64,000 nucleotides of DNA from Quadrisphaera sp. RL12-1S (lineage in GTDB: Bacteria; Actinomycetota; Actinomycetes; Actinomycetales; Quadrisphaeraceae): positions 59,884 through 123,883 of the forward strand of contig NZ_JACNME010000013.1 of the NCBI RefSeq assembly GCF_014270065.1, written 5' to 3'. Every line of letters starts with the position of its first letter. Positions within the stretch are counted from its first letter, which is position 1. Positions 48,888-64,000 of the stretch are shown piece by piece. The position numbers and the translations under genes are program-made. Under the pieces are notes generated by a model. It saw nothing but the letters and a program-made list of their open reading frames with translations, did not search any database and was not told the DNA's origin.

Positions 48888-51508
48888 TGCGCGCGCCCCT
48901 GAGCTGGATCCGCCAGTGGGTCGACCTCCCCGCGGACGCCACCGGCGAGCAGGTCGCCGCCGCGCTGGTGCGCGTGGGCCTGGAGGAGGAGGGCCTGCAC
49001 GGCGGTGACGTCACCGGCCCCGTCGTCGTGGGCCGCGTGCTGTCCCTGGCCCCCGAGCCGCAGAAGAACGGCAAGACCATCAACTGGTGCTCGGTCGACA
49101 CCGGTGAGCTCGCCCGCGGCGAGGAGCCCCGGGGCGTCGTCTGCGGAGCGCACAACTTCTCCGCCGGGGACCTCGTCGTCGTCGCCACGCCGGGGGCGGT
49201 GCTGCCCGGCCCGTTCCCCATCGCCGCGCGCAAGACCTACGGCCACGTCTCCGACGGGATGATCTGCTCCGCCCGCGAGCTGGGCCTCGGCGAGGACCAC
49301 GACGGGATCATCGTGCTGTCCCGCCTGCTCGGTGACTCCGCCGCGTCGCAGCTGCAGCCGGGCCAGGACGCGCTCGCGCTGCTCGGGCTCACCGAGGAGG
49401 TCGTCGAGGTCAACGTCACGCCCGACCGCGGCTACTGCTTCAGCGTCCGCGGCCTGGCCCGCGAGTACGCGCACGGTGCTGGCCTCGACGTGGCCACCGC
49501 GTTCCGCGACCCAGCCGACGTCGAGGTGCCCGCCGCCGGCGGCTCCGGCTCGGCGGCCGGTCACGGCGTCGAGCTGCGCGACGACGCCCCGGTCCACGGC
49601 GCGCCCGGCTGCACCCGGCTGGTGGCGCGCGTCGTGCGCGGCGTCGACCCGACGGCGCCGTCGCCGTTCTGGCTGCAGCGCCGCCTGCAGCAGGCCGGCA
49701 TGCGGCCGATCTCCCTGGCCGTCGACGTCACCAACCACGTGATGCTCGAGCTGGGCCAGCCGCTGCACGCCTACGACCTCGCCGCCGTCGACGGCCCGCT
49801 CGTCGTCCGCCGCGCGCGCCCGGGGGAGCGGCTCGTCACCCTCGACGGGGTCGACAGGACGCTCGACCCCGAGGACCTCCTCATCACCGACGGACCCGAC
49901 GGCCAGCGCGCCATCGGGCTCGCGGGCGTCATGGGAGGCCGCGACACCGAGGTCACGACGACGACGCGGGACGTGCTCGTCGAGGCCGCCCGCTTCGACC
50001 CGGTGTCCATCGCGAGGACCGCCCGGCGCCACAAGCTGCCCAGCGAGGCCAGCCGCCGCTTCGAGCGCGGCGTCGACACGGCGCTGCAGGCCGCGGCCGC
50101 CGAGCTGGCGGTCCGCCTGCTCGTGGAGCACGGCGGCGGCGTGGCCGACGACGCCGCCACCGACGTCGTCGCCGCCGGCGCCGCGGTGGAGCCCGCCGCG
50201 ATCGCGCTGCCGGTCGGCCTGCCGTCCCGCCTGTCTGGCGTGCCCGCGGAGCAGCTCGACGCCGCGCGGGTGACCGAGCTGCTGGAGCAGGTGGGCTGCG
50301 TCGTGTCCTCCGGCTCCACGGGGGTGCTCGCCGTGGTCCCGCCGACGTGGCGGCCCGACCTCGTGCAGCCGGTCGACCTGGTCGAGGAGGTCGTGCGGCT
50401 GCACGGCTACGAGGCCGTCCCGTCTGAGCTGCCTCCGGCCCCGCCCGGTCGTGGCCTGACCAGCGGTCAGCGCCTGCGCCGGCGCGCCGCCGACGCCCTC
50501 GCGGCCGGCGGGTTCGTCGAGGTGCGGTCCTACCCGTTCACGTCCGCCGCGCGCAGCGACGAGCTGGGCCTGCCCGCTGACGACCCGCGGCGCGCCGCGC
50601 TGCGGCTGGCCAACCCGCTGTCCGACGAGCAGCCCCTGCTGCGCACCAGCGTGCTGGCCACCCTGCTCGACGTGCTGCGCCGCAACACCTCCCGCGGCGC
50701 CGCCGACGTCGCGCTGTTCGAGGTCGGCGGCGTCGTCAACCCCGTGGCGGGAGCCAGGGCGGCGGGCCGCCTGCGGGTGGACCGCCGCCCCTCCGACGCC
50801 GAGCTGGCGGGCCTGCTCGCCGCGGTGCCGCCGCAGCCCGTGCACGTCGCCGGCGTGCTCGCCGGGCGCGCGGAGCCCGACGGCTGGTGGGGCGCCGGCC
50901 GGGTGGCCGACGCCGCCGACGCGGTGGCCGCCGCGCAGCTGGTGGCGCAGGCGCTGCGCGTGGAGCTGGCGGTGAGCGCCGGGGCGCTCGCGCCGTGGCA
51001 CCCGGGTCGCTGCGCGCAGCTCTCGCTGCCCGCCTCCGGCGGCGCCGCCGGTGGGACCGCCGGCGCCGTGGTCGGGCACGCCGGTGAGCTGCACCCCGCG
51101 GTGGTCGCCGCGCTGGGCCTGCCGGCGCGCACGGTGGCGTTCGAGCTGGACCTCGACGCGCTCGTCGTCGCCGCGCCGGAGCTGGTGCCCGCACCGCGGC
51201 TGTCGCCGTTCCCACCGAGCAAGGAGGACGTCGCCCTCGTCGTCGATGCCTCCGTGCCCGCCGAGGACGTCCGCCAGGCGCTGCTCGCGGGCGCCGCTGG
51301 GTCCGGCCACGCCGACCTCGTCGAGGAGGTCCGCCTCTTCGACGTCTACACCGGCGCGCCCGTCCCGGAGGGGCACCGCTCGTTGGCGTTCTCCCTGCGC
51401 CTGCGGGCGCTGGACCGCACGCTCACCGCGGCCGACGCCGCGGCCGTGCGCGAGGCCGCCGTCGCCGAGGCCGCACGCCGCCACGGCGCCGTGCTGCGCG
51501 GCGCATGA
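48887..51508 (+). CDS. pheT: Phenylalanine-tRNA ligase beta subunit
   Basis: 873 residues. Domains appear in order: an N-terminal MRAPLSWIRQWVDLP with an EMAP-like tRNA-binding fold (about 40-160), the B3/B4 editing domain (RLVARVVRGVDPTAPSPFWL; ISLAVDVTNHVMLELGQPLH then AYDLAAV), the B5 domain, a catalytic-like core (GQRLRRRAADALAAGGFVEV then RSYPF) and the C-terminal anticodon-binding FDX-ACB domain (PFPPSKEDVALVVDASVPAE; EGHRSLAFSLRLRALDRTLT). It overlaps pheS by one base and the dehydrogenase gene by 4 nt. Confidence 0.97.
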
Positions 51509-52338
51509 CCGCCGCGTCGTCCTCCGCGCCCAGCCGCGTCGCGCTCGTCACGGGCGCGACCAGCGGCATCGGGCGCGGCCTCGCCGAGGCCCTCGGGGCC
51601 GCCGGCCTGGCGGTCGGGCTGCTGGGCCGAGACGGGGAGCGCCTCGCCGAGGCGCTGCAGGCCGTGCGCCGCACCGGCGCTCGGGCCGCCGCCGTGCCGG
51701 CCGACGTCGTCGACCTGCCCGCGCTCCAGCAGGCGGTCGACCACCTGGAGTCGCAGCTGGGTCCCGCGGACCTGCTCGTCTCGGCCGCCGGGATCATCGA
51801 GGCGAGCGAGGTGCCCGTCTGGGAGGCCGACCCCGAGGAGTGGCGCCGCGTCATCGACGTCGACCTCGTCGGCGCCTTCCACGCCGTCCGGGCGGTCGTG
51901 CCGGGCATGGTGGCGCGCGGCGGCGGCCGCGTCATCAACCTCGACTCGGGTGCGGGCATCAAGGACTCCGCCGTCTACTCGGCGTACAACGCGGCCAAGG
52001 CGGGGCTCTTCCGCCTCGGTGGCAACCTGCACGCGGCTGGCGCCGCGCACGGCATCACCGTGCTGGAGCTCGCGCCGGGCGTGGTGCGGACCCCGATGAC
52101 CCTGGCGATGGCCACCCACGAGCAGCGCCGCCAGCGCGGGGAGTGGACCTCCCAGGCCGAGGTCGACGCCCTGGCGGTGGCCTTCGCCCGCGGCGAGCTC
52201 GACGCCTTCTCGGGCCGCATGGTCCGTGCCGGGGTCGACACCCCCGCCTCGCTCGCCGAGCGCGCCGCCGCCGGTCTCGGCGACGACGACCGCACGCTGC
52301 GGCTGCGCCCGTGGGGCGCCGACGACCCGCTGCGCTGA
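51505..52338 (+). CDS. Short-chain dehydrogenase/reductase
   Basis: 277 residues. It has the NAD(P)-binding glycine motif VTGATSGIGRGLAEALG (about residues 14-30), NLDSGAG with the active-site Ser, and the catalytic YxxxK in SAYNAAKAGLF (about residues 156-160). The Arg in LLGRDGERLAEALQ suggests NADP preference. Substrate unknown. Although its ATG overlaps the pheT stop by 4 nt, SDR proteins have no known link with phenylalanyl-tRNA synthesis, so the coupling is probably incidental. It is followed by a long convergent hairpin. Confidence 0.88.
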   Translation: MTAASSSAPSRVALVTGATSGIGRGLAEALGAAGLAVGLLGRDGERLAEALQAVRRTGARAAAVPADVVDLPALQQAVDHLESQLGPADLLVSAAGIIEASEVPVWEADPEEWRRVIDVDLVGAFHAVRAVVPGMVARGGGRVINLDSGAGIKDSAVYSAYNAAKAGLFRLGGNLHAAGAAHGITVLELAPGVVRTPMTLAMATHEQRRQRGEWTSQAEVDALAVAFARGELDAFSGRMVRAGVDTPASLAERAAAGLGDDDRTLRLRPWGADDPLR

Positions 52339-52367
52339 CCGCGCTGGGTGGACTTGGTCCCGTCCCT

Positions 52368-52426
52368 CGTTGGCTCAGGGTGGCCCCGGTCCACTCCTGG
52401 TGGACCAGGGCCACCCTGAGCCAACG
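52368..52426. terminator. 26-bp inverted repeat between convergent genes
   Basis: Arms at 52368-52393 and 52401-52426 pair over 26 bp with one mismatch around a 7-nt loop; the arms carry CGTTGGCTCAGGGTGGCCC and its complement. It lies between the SDR stop (52338) and the DUF389 stop (52438). GGTGGACTTGGTCC, at about 52347-52360, resembles part of the right arm, so the region may contain a third, decayed copy. Confidence 0.75.
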
Positions 52427-52437
52427 GGGGGCGGGCG

Positions 52438-53382
52438 TCAGCGCGCGACGGCCCGCCGGCGCCGGTCCATGCGCTTCCACGCCGCCCGCTGCACGCCCAG
52501 CGTGACCACCGCAGCCAGCAGGATGCAGCCGATGTTGAGCACCAGCTGCAGCGCTGACGACGCCGCGCGGTCCGGCTGGCCGGTGACGGCGGCGCCGGCG
52601 ATCTCCGCGGCGGCCGGGACGGTGGTCACGGAGATGAACACCCCGACCAGGGCGCTGGCCTTGTCGGAGGTGAGGGACACGGTGCCCGCGATGCCCGCCA
52701 GCAGCGCGACCACCACGCTGAACGCGTCGGGGCTCCACACGAACGACGTCAGCGGCCGCTGGCCCTCGACGTAGGCCTGCGGGATCAGGCCGCCGGCGTC
52801 GAGCAGCGCCACGGCCACCGCGGTGAGGGCGATCGCCACGGGGAAGCCCACCGCGAGGGCCTTGAGCGCGTCGCGCGCCGGACGCGCGGACCGGGTGACG
52901 ACGGCGACGGCGAGCGAGGCGAGCGCGGTGAACTCCGGGCCCAGCACCATCGCCCCCACGATGAGGACCTGGGAGTCGGTGATGAGGCCGACAGCGGCGA
53001 TGAGCGTGGCGACGGTGAGGAAGACGACGAACGCCGCGGACAGCGACCCGTCCGACTCGGCGCGCTCGACCAGCTGGGACCAGACGACGGCGTCGACGCC
53101 CTCGCCGGGGGCGTCGTCCTCGGCGCGGTCGACGGGACGTCCGGTGGCGGTGTCGACGTCGAGCAGCACCAGCGCGCCGTCGCCGCGCAGCAGGCCGCAG
53201 CGCTGCAGGTCCTCGACCACGCCGTCGACGGCCTCGCGGGCGAGGTCGGCCTCGACGAGGTCGCCCGGGGGGTCGAGGACGACGCCGGGCAGGTGGACCA
53301 GGCCGGTGACGCCGGTGGCCCCGCGCAGGCAGCCGAGGACCTGCTCGACGTCCGCGGCCGGACAGGTGGCCCTCAGGTGCAT
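52438..53382 (-). CDS. DUF389 domain membrane protein
   Basis: 314 residues. A soluble ferredoxin-like N-terminal domain (about 1-105: MHLRATCPAADVEQVLGCLR) precedes about six membrane segments, including AAFVVFLTVATLIAAVGLIT, DSQVLIVGAMVLGPEFTALA and VLNIGCILLAAVVTLGVQ. SQVLIVGAMVLGPEFTAL is the signature of DUF389 (TIGR00341-like) proteins, whose transport role is unproven. ATG 53382 and GTG 53385 are adjacent; I chose the ATG. It is divergent from argC, about 105 nt apart. Confidence 0.85.
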   Translation of the reverse strand: MHLRATCPAADVEQVLGCLRGATGVTGLVHLPGVVLDPPGDLVEADLAREAVDGVVEDLQRCGLLRGDGALVLLDVDTATGRPVDRAEDDAPGEGVDAVVWSQLVERAESDGSLSAAFVVFLTVATLIAAVGLITDSQVLIVGAMVLGPEFTALASLAVAVVTRSARPARDALKALAVGFPVAIALTAVAVALLDAGGLIPQAYVEGQRPLTSFVWSPDAFSVVVALLAGIAGTVSLTSDKASALVGVFISVTTVPAAAEIAGAAVTGQPDRAASSALQLVLNIGCILLAAVVTLGVQRAAWKRMDRRRRAVAR

Positions 53383-53427
53383 CACGGGGGCATCCTGCTG
53401 CCCGTCGGGCGCGGCGGCACGGCGTGA

Positions 53428-54949
<1,522 letters not shown>

Positions 54950-54953
<4 letters not shown>

Positions 54954-56140
54954 GCACCACGACCAGCAGCACCGGGGTCACCGCCCCGCTGGGGTTCCGC
55001 GCCGCGGGCACCACCGCCGGGCTCAAGGCCAGCGGGAAGCCCGACCTGGCCCTCGTCGTCAACGACGGTCCCCGCCACGACGCCGCGGTGGTCCTCACCA
55101 GCAACCGCGTGCAGGCCGCGCCCGTGAAGTGGACCCGCCAGGCCCTGTCCGACGGGCGCTGCGACGCGGTGGTCCTCAACTCCGGTGGCGCCAACGCCTG
55201 CACGGGAGCGCCAGGCTTCGTCGACACGCACGCGACCGCCGAGGCCGTCGCCACGGCCCTCGGCGTGGGGGCCGCCGACGTCGCCGTCTGCTCCACCGGC
55301 CTCATCGGCGAGCGCCTGCCGATGGACAGGCTCCTCGCCGGCGTCACCGCCGCGGCGGCCGCTCTGGACGGCTCCGGCGCGCAGGGCGGCGCCGACGCGG
55401 CCACCGCGATCATGACCACGGACACGGTGTCCAAGCAGGCCGTGGCGCACGCGCCGTCAGGTGCGGCCTGGACCGTCGGCGGCATGGCCAAGGGCGCGGG
55501 CATGCTCGCCCCGGGCCTGGCGACGATGCTCGTGGTGCTCACCACCGACGCGGTGGCCGAGCCGGCCGTGCTCGACGCCGCCCTGCGCGCCGCCACCCGG
55601 GTCACCTTCGACCGGGTCGACTCCGACGGCTGCATGTCCACCAACGACACCGTGCTGCTGATGGCCTCCGGCGCCTCCGGCGTCGAGGCGGCCGCCGAGG
55701 AGCTGCAGCAGGCGGTCACCGCCGTCTGCGCCGACCTGGCCCGCCAGCTGGTCGCCGACGCCGAGGGCGCCAGCCACGACATCGCCGTGGAGGTGGTCGG
55801 CGCGGCCACCGAGGACGACGCCGTCACCGTCGCCCGGGCCGTGACCCGCTCCAACCTCTTCAAGGCCGCGGTCTTCGGCAACGACCCCAACTGGGGCCGT
55901 GTGCTCGCCGCCGTCGGCACCACCGACGCCGCCTTCGACCCGGACGCCCTCGACGTCTCCTTCAACGGCGTCCAGGTCTGCCGCGCCGGCGGCGTGGGCG
56001 ACCCCCGCGAGGGCGTCGACCTGACGCCCCGCGAGGTGCGCATCGTCGTCGACCTGCACGCCGGGCCCGCCACGGCCACGGTGTGGACCAACGACCTCAC
56101 GCACGACTACGTGCACGAGAACAGCGCGTACTCCTCATGA
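54950..56140 (+). CDS. argJ: Glutamate N-acetyltransferase/amino-acid acetyltransferase (ornithine acetyltransferase)
   Basis: 396 residues. The self-cleavage site with the nucleophile Thr is in [17 protein letters not shown] (Thr at about residue 194), giving alpha and beta chains. [28 protein letters not shown] and [12 protein letters not shown] are family signatures. It transfers the acetyl group from acetylornithine to glutamate, so the pathway recycles acetyl groups. The ATG overlaps the ACT gene stop, and its end overlaps argB, each by 4 nt. Confidence 0.96.
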
Positions 56141-57038
56141 GCACCCCGAGCACGACCGCTCCCGGCGCCCGCCTCGGCACCGCCGTCGAGAAGGCCGCTG
56201 TCCTCGTCGAGGCGCTGCCGTACCTGGAGCAGTTCCACGGCTCCCTGGTGGTGGTCAAGTACGGCGGCAACGCCATGGTCGACGACGAGCTCACCCGCGC
56301 CTTCGCCGCCGACGTCAACTTCCTGCGCCTGGCCGGGCTGCGCCCCGTCGTCGTCCACGGCGGCGGCCCGCAGATCTCCCGCATGCTGACGCGGCTGGGC
56401 ATCGACAGCGAGTTCCGCGGCGGCCTGCGCGTCACCACCCCCGAGGTCATGGAGGTGGTGCGCATGGTGCTCACCGGCTCGGTCGGCCGCGAGCTGGTGG
56501 GGCTGCTCAACGCCTCGGGCCCGCACGCCGTCGGGCTGAGCGGGGAGGACGCCGGGCTGTTCACCGCCCGCCGCCGCCACGCCGTGGTGGACGGGGAGCC
56601 CGTGGACGTCGGGCTGGTCGGCGACGTCGTCGCGGTGGACCCGCGCGCCGTCCAGGACCTCCTCGACGCCGGCCGCATCCCCGTGGTCGCCACCGTGGCC
56701 CCCGAGGAGGACGGCGACGGCGTGCTCAACGTCAACGCCGACACCGCCGCCGCGGCGCTCGCGGTGGCGCTGGGGGCCCGCAAGCTCGTGGTCCTCACCG
56801 ACGTCGAGGGGCTCTACTCCGACTGGCCGGACAGGTCCTCCCTCATCTCCGAGATCGGCGCCGCCGACCTCGAGCAGCTGCTGCCGACCCTGGAGTCCGG
56901 GATGGTGCCCAAGATGGAGGCCTGCCTGCGGGCGGTGCGCGGCGGGGTCTCCGCCGCGCACGTCGTGGACGGTCGCGTGCCGCACACCCTGCTGGTGGAG
57001 GTCTTCACCGACTCCGGCGTCGGGACGATGGTGCTGCC

Positions 57039-57042
<4 letters not shown>
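56137..57042 (+). CDS. argB: Acetylglutamate kinase
   Basis: 301 residues of the amino-acid kinase family. [15 protein letters not shown] (about residues 32-46), [14 protein letters not shown] and [20 protein letters not shown] define the ATP and acetylglutamate sites. The N-terminal helix LEQFHGSLV and the length suggest a form that may be arginine-feedback-inhibited, but this needs testing. It makes N-acetylglutamyl phosphate, the ArgC substrate. It overlaps argJ and argD by 4 nt. Confidence 0.96.
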
Positions 57043-61403
<4,361 letters not shown>

Positions 61404-61410
61404 CCCCCTC

Positions 61411-61468
61411 CCCGTGATCATGGACTTCCCGAGCACCCTCCGACCGTGATCATGGACTTTCGAAGCAC
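61411..61468. repeat. Direct repeat of the GTGATCATGGAC family
   Basis: GTGATCATGGACTTCCCGAG (from 61413) and GTGATCATGGACTTTCGAAG (from 61446) are 33 nt apart, the same period as at 24553/24586. The copies lie between argH and the glycosylase gene, and the second provides an in-frame ATG for the latter. Compare 570-651 and 42371-42402. Confidence 0.8.
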
Positions 61469-62162
61469 GCCCCCGGTGTCGCGCGCCTTCTTCGGCAGGC
61501 CGGTGCTGGAGGTGGCGCGCGACCTCCTCGGCCGCGTCGTCGTCCACAGCCCGACGGGGGAGGACGACGACGCAGTGGCCGTCCGCCTCACCGAGGTCGA
61601 GGCCTACGCCGGCCCGGGGGACCCCGGCTCGCACGCCGCGCGCGGCCGCACGCCCCGCACGGCGGTGATGTTCGGCCCGCCCGGCCACGCGTACGTCTAC
61701 TTCAGCTACGGCATGCACTGGTGCGCCAACCTCGTCTGCGGGCCGGAGGGCACCGCCAGCGCCGTGCTGCTGCGCGCGGGGGAGGTGGTGGGCGGTCTGG
61801 ACCTGGCGCGCTCGCGCCGCCCCGCCGCCCGCAGGGACGTCGACCTCGCCCGCGGCCCGGCCCGGCTGGCGTCGGCGCTCGGCCTCGACAAGGCGCAGGA
61901 CGGCGCGGACCTGTGCGCCCCCACCTCCGCGCTGCGGGTGCTCGACGGGCCCGCGTCGTCGTCGTCGCCCGAGGTGCTGACGGGCCCGAGGGTCGGCGTC
62001 TCGGGGGAGGGCGGGGACGGCGGGCGCTACCCCTGGCGCCTCTGGCTGGCGGGGGAGCCCACCGTGTCGGCTTACCGCGTGGCGGCGCCGCGCCGTCGTC
62101 GGGCAGGCTCTCCCACGACCTCGACGACGACGAGGCCGACCGACGAGGAGAGCGCGCTGTGA
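61452..62162 (+). CDS. DNA-3-methyladenine glycosylase (AAG/MPG family)
   Basis: 236 residues from ATG 61452. [20 protein letters not shown] at the start, [20 protein letters not shown] then [20 protein letters not shown] then [10 protein letters not shown] (catalytic Glu in VEAYAG, DNA-intercalating Tyr region) and [15 protein letters not shown] are diagnostic of the AAG family, which removes alkylated purines. The start is uncertain: ATG 61452 lies in a dispersed repeat, and GTG 61476 begins exactly where family similarity begins. A Ser/Thr-rich tail follows the domain. It overlaps tyrS by 4 nt. Confidence 0.88.
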   Translation: MDFRSTPPVSRAFFGRPVLEVARDLLGRVVVHSPTGEDDDAVAVRLTEVEAYAGPGDPGSHAARGRTPRTAVMFGPPGHAYVYFSYGMHWCANLVCGPEGTASAVLLRAGEVVGGLDLARSRRPAARRDVDLARGPARLASALGLDKAQDGADLCAPTSALRVLDGPASSSSPEVLTGPRVGVSGEGGDGGRYPWRLWLAGEPTVSAYRVAAPRRRRAGSPTTSTTTRPTDEESAL

Positions 62163-63439
62163 CTGGCAAGGCCGGATCCGGGATCATCGACGAGCTGCGC
62201 TGGCGGGGCGTGCTGGCGCAGAGCACCGACGAGGACGCGCTGCGCGCCGCCCTCGACGCCGGCCCGGTGACCTTCTACGTGGGCTTCGACCCGACGGCGC
62301 CGAGCCTGCACATGGGCAACCTCGTGCAGCTCGTCACGGCCCGGCGACTGCAGGACGCCGGCCACGTGCCGCTGATCCTCGTGGGCGGGTCGACCGGCCT
62401 GGTGGGCGACCCGCGCATGAGCGGCGAGCGGGTGCTCAACGACCCGGAGGTCGTGGCCTCCTGGGTCCAGCGCATCGCGGAGCAGGTGCGCCCCTTCGTC
62501 TCCTTCGAGGGACCGAACGCGGCACGGCTGGTCAACAACCTCGACTGGACGGCGCCCCTGAGCGCCATCGAGTTCCTGCGGGACGTCGGCAAGCACTTCC
62601 GGGTGGGACGGATGCTGGCCAAGGAGGCCGTCTCGGCGCGGATGGCCTCCGACGAGGGCATCAGCTTCACCGAGTTCAGCTACCAGATCCTGCAGGGGAT
62701 GGACTACCTCGAGCTGTTCCGCCGGTACGGGTGCGTGCTGCAGACCGGCGGGTCGGACCAGTGGGGGAACATCACCAGCGGCGTCGACCTCGTCCACCGG
62801 GTGGAAGGCGTCTCCGTGCACGCGCTCTCCACGGCGCTCATCACCAAGCCGGACGGCACCAAGTTCGGCAAGACCGAGTCCGGCACCGTGTGGCTGAGCC
62901 CGGAGATGACCAGCCCCTACGCCTTCTACCAGTTCTGGCTGGCGGCCGAGGACGCCGCCGTGGACTGGTACCTGCGCGTGTTCACGCAGCGCACGCGCGA
63001 GGAGCTGGCCGCGCTCGCGGAGGAGACCGCGGCGCGACCGCAGGCGAGGGCGGCGCAGCGGGTGCTGGCGCAGGACGTCACCACGCTCGTGCACGGGGCC
63101 GCGGCGACGGCGCGCGTGGAGGCTGCCAGCGCGGCGCTCTTCGGCCAGGGGGACCTCACGGCGCTGGACGTCGACACGCTCGGGTCGGCGCTGGCGGAGC
63201 TGCCCACCGCGCGGGTGCCGGTGGGGGAGCCGCTGCTGGTGCCCCGGCTGCTGGCGGAGGCGGGCGTGGTGCCGAGCGCCTCGGCGGGACGGCGGGCTGT
63301 GGCCGAGGGCGGGGCGTACGTGAACAACGAGCGCTGGAGCGACGCGGACGCGCCGGTCGACGCCTCGGCGCTCCTGCACGGGCGCTGGCTGGTGCTGCGC
63401 CGCGGCAAGCGCACGCTGGCCGCGGTGGACGTCTCCTGA
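62159..63439 (+). CDS. tyrS: Tyrosine-tRNA ligase
   Basis: 426 residues, class Ic synthetase. The HIGH-like motif is in [20 protein letters not shown] (about residues 40-59), the tyrosine site is [13 protein letters not shown] and [19 protein letters not shown], and the KMSKS-like motif is [10 protein letters not shown]-terminal S4 RNA-binding domain follows ([20 protein letters not shown]). It charges tRNA-Tyr. The GTG at 62159 overlaps the glycosylase stop by 4 nt. Confidence 0.97.
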   Translation: MTGKAGSGIIDELRWRGVLAQSTDEDALRAALDAGPVTFYVGFDPTAPSLHMGNLVQLVTARRLQDAGHVPLILVGGSTGLVGDPRMSGERVLNDPEVVASWVQRIAEQVRPFVSFEGPNAARLVNNLDWTAPLSAIEFLRDVGKHFRVGRMLAKEAVSARMASDEGISFTEFSYQILQGMDYLELFRRYGCVLQTGGSDQWGNITSGVDLVHRVEGVSVHALSTALITKPDGTKFGKTESGTVWLSPEMTSPYAFYQFWLAAEDAAVDWYLRVFTQRTREELAALAEETAARPQARAAQRVLAQDVTTLVHGAAATARVEAASAALFGQGDLTALDVDTLGSALAELPTARVPVGEPLLVPRLLAEAGVVPSASAGRRAVAEGGAYVNNERWSDADAPVDASALLHGRWLVLRRGKRTLAAVDVS

Positions 63440-63460
63440 GCCGAGCACCGGTGGTCACGC

Positions 63461-63495
63461 GGCGTCACCGGACGGTGGTCCTGCCCGGTGACGCC
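63461..63495 (+). terminator. 11-bp perfect hairpin after tyrS
   Basis: GGCGTCACCGG (63461-63471) pairs with CCGGTGACGCC (63485-63495) around 13 nt, about 20 nt past the tyrS stop. It separates tyrS transcription from the rrn promoter. Confidence 0.65.
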
Positions 63496-63589
63496 GGCGT
63501 CTCAGCCGTGTGAACCCCGTGTGACCTGCGCAGGTGCGGGGCCTGGCGCCCGGGTGGCGCACCGCTGACGCGCGGAGGACACCCCGGGT

Positions 63590-63618
63590 TTGACGCTCAC
63601 CGGAGCGTCACGTAATGT
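63590..63618 (+). promoter_or_regulatory. rrn promoter with palindrome in its spacer
   Basis: TTGACG (-35, 63590-63595) and TAATGT (-10, 63613-63618) are separated by 17 nt, the strongest promoter in the window. TGACGCTC-ACCG-GAGCGTCA (63591-63610) is a perfect 8-bp dyad that covers the -35 and most of the spacer, so a dimeric protein could bind there. A second, weaker -10 (TAGGAT, 63723-63728) may mark another rrn promoter. Confidence 0.75.
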
Positions 63619-63950
63619 TCTTCTTGTTCGCCCGCCGGGCGGGCCGGCCCGAGAGGGTAGGCCCCGGGGGTCGGACCACCTCGACAGACACCGGTCGGAA
63701 ACGGCCGGGGGATTGTTGCGGGTAGGATGGAGACATCCCGAACGAACGGCCGGAAGGCCCGGACTCGGTGTGTGTTCGTTTCTTGAGAACTCAACAGCGT
63801 GCCGAATGTCGATGCCAACTTTTGTTGGCTCGAGTTGGATGTCAGATGACGTCTTTTTCGTGCCAGATCGTTTTCTTTGGTCTTGATCGGTTTCGGTCTT
63901 GATCGGGTGTTGGCCTGCCTGTGCTTTTGGGTGTGGGTGGGTTTATCACA
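63619..63950 (+). other. rRNA operon leader
   Basis: About 330 nt between the rrn promoter and 16S rRNA. It contains TTTCTTGAGAACTCAACAGC (63779-63798), a sequence usual in actinobacterial rRNA leaders, and a more AT-rich part with two TCTTGATCGG copies (about 63880-63906). Processing stems with the 16S 3' flank are expected but the partner lies outside the window. No gene is seen. Confidence 0.65.
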
Positions 63951-64000
63951 TCAACGGAGAGTTTGATCCTGGCTCAGGACGAACGCTGGCGGCGTGCTTA
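63951..64000 (+). rRNA. rrs: 16S ribosomal RNA, 5' end only
   Basis: The sequence TCAACGGAGAGTTTGATCC and the directly following GGCTCAGGACGAACGCTGGC are the universal bacterial 16S 5' end. The window ends 50 nt into the gene. The exact mature 5' end is estimated by comparison with known actinobacterial 16S genes. The gene follows tyrS, a common actinobacterial neighbourhood. Confidence 0.97.

Noticed and set aside
63440..63950. tRNA gene between tyrS and 16S rRNA
   Set aside because: No cloverleaf with a GGTTCRA-type T arm was found; the region fits promoter and leader sequence.

Overview
This 64 kb window is chromosomal DNA from a very GC-rich actinobacterium. The evidence is heavy G/C third-position codon use, frequent GTG starts, chains of 4-nt gene overlaps, a TAnnnT -10 box 5-8 nt before many start codons (leaderless transcription), the infC-rpmI-rplT-trmH-pheST order, an argCJBDF-R-H operon, and tyrS next to an rrn operon. 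A Kineosporiales- or Micrococcales-like genus is possible, but the sequence alone does not fix it. No transposase, integrase, phage gene, CRISPR array or tRNA was recognised, and composition is even throughout.

Layout. 1-5.7 kb: a partial P-loop kinase, a YCII protein, a redox module (CPFC-type flavoprotein and His-rich methyltransferase, divergent from an XRE-cupin regulator), a Tat-exported protein and a DUF3626 protein. 5.7-24.5 kb: a broken-up histidine locus. hisC-hisB is followed by an unknown gene and two tandem LysR regulators. Then come an acyl-CoA catabolic operon on the opposite strand, a K+ channel, small conserved genes and a GT8/FAD-oxidase pair, before hisH resumes. hisH is followed by an amidohydrolase, a lipoprotein and a DUF2252 protein before hisA/priA. 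24.5-33 kb: an SseB-like protein, a trehalose-synthase-like GH13 enzyme, a nucleotidyltransferase, a phosphatase, and a four-gene ABC transporter/two-component operon. 33-39.5 kb: the sugar phosphotransferase block, with ptsH, fruA, fruK and fruR on one strand and divergent ptsI. 39.7-52.3 kb: hrpB, then the translation cluster (infC with an AUC start and a long repeat-rich tail, rpmI, rplT, trmH-like, an RsbW-like kinase, a PAS histidine kinase, pheS, pheT) and a short-chain dehydrogenase. 52.4-63.4 kb: a DUF389 protein, the eight-gene arginine operon, a 3-methyladenine glycosylase and tyrS. 63.6-64 kb: an rrn promoter and leader, and the first 50 nt of 16S rRNA.

The genes are mostly housekeeping, so the striking signals lie between them. 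Many gene ends carry long, often perfect inverted repeats (12-28 bp arms). Several hold three to five alternating copies of one arm, so competing hairpins are possible. Two short families, GTGATCATGGAC (about 33-nt tandem period) and ACGATCAAGGAA, recur at several unrelated loci, and two downstream genes may take their start codon from the first. Other points of interest are an eight-gene arginine operon in which all seven junctions are 4-nt overlaps, with a leaderless argC promoter spanned by an ARG-box-like palindrome; a CASTOR-like ACT protein inside it; the AUC start and long tail of IF3; and a palindrome inside the rrn promoter.
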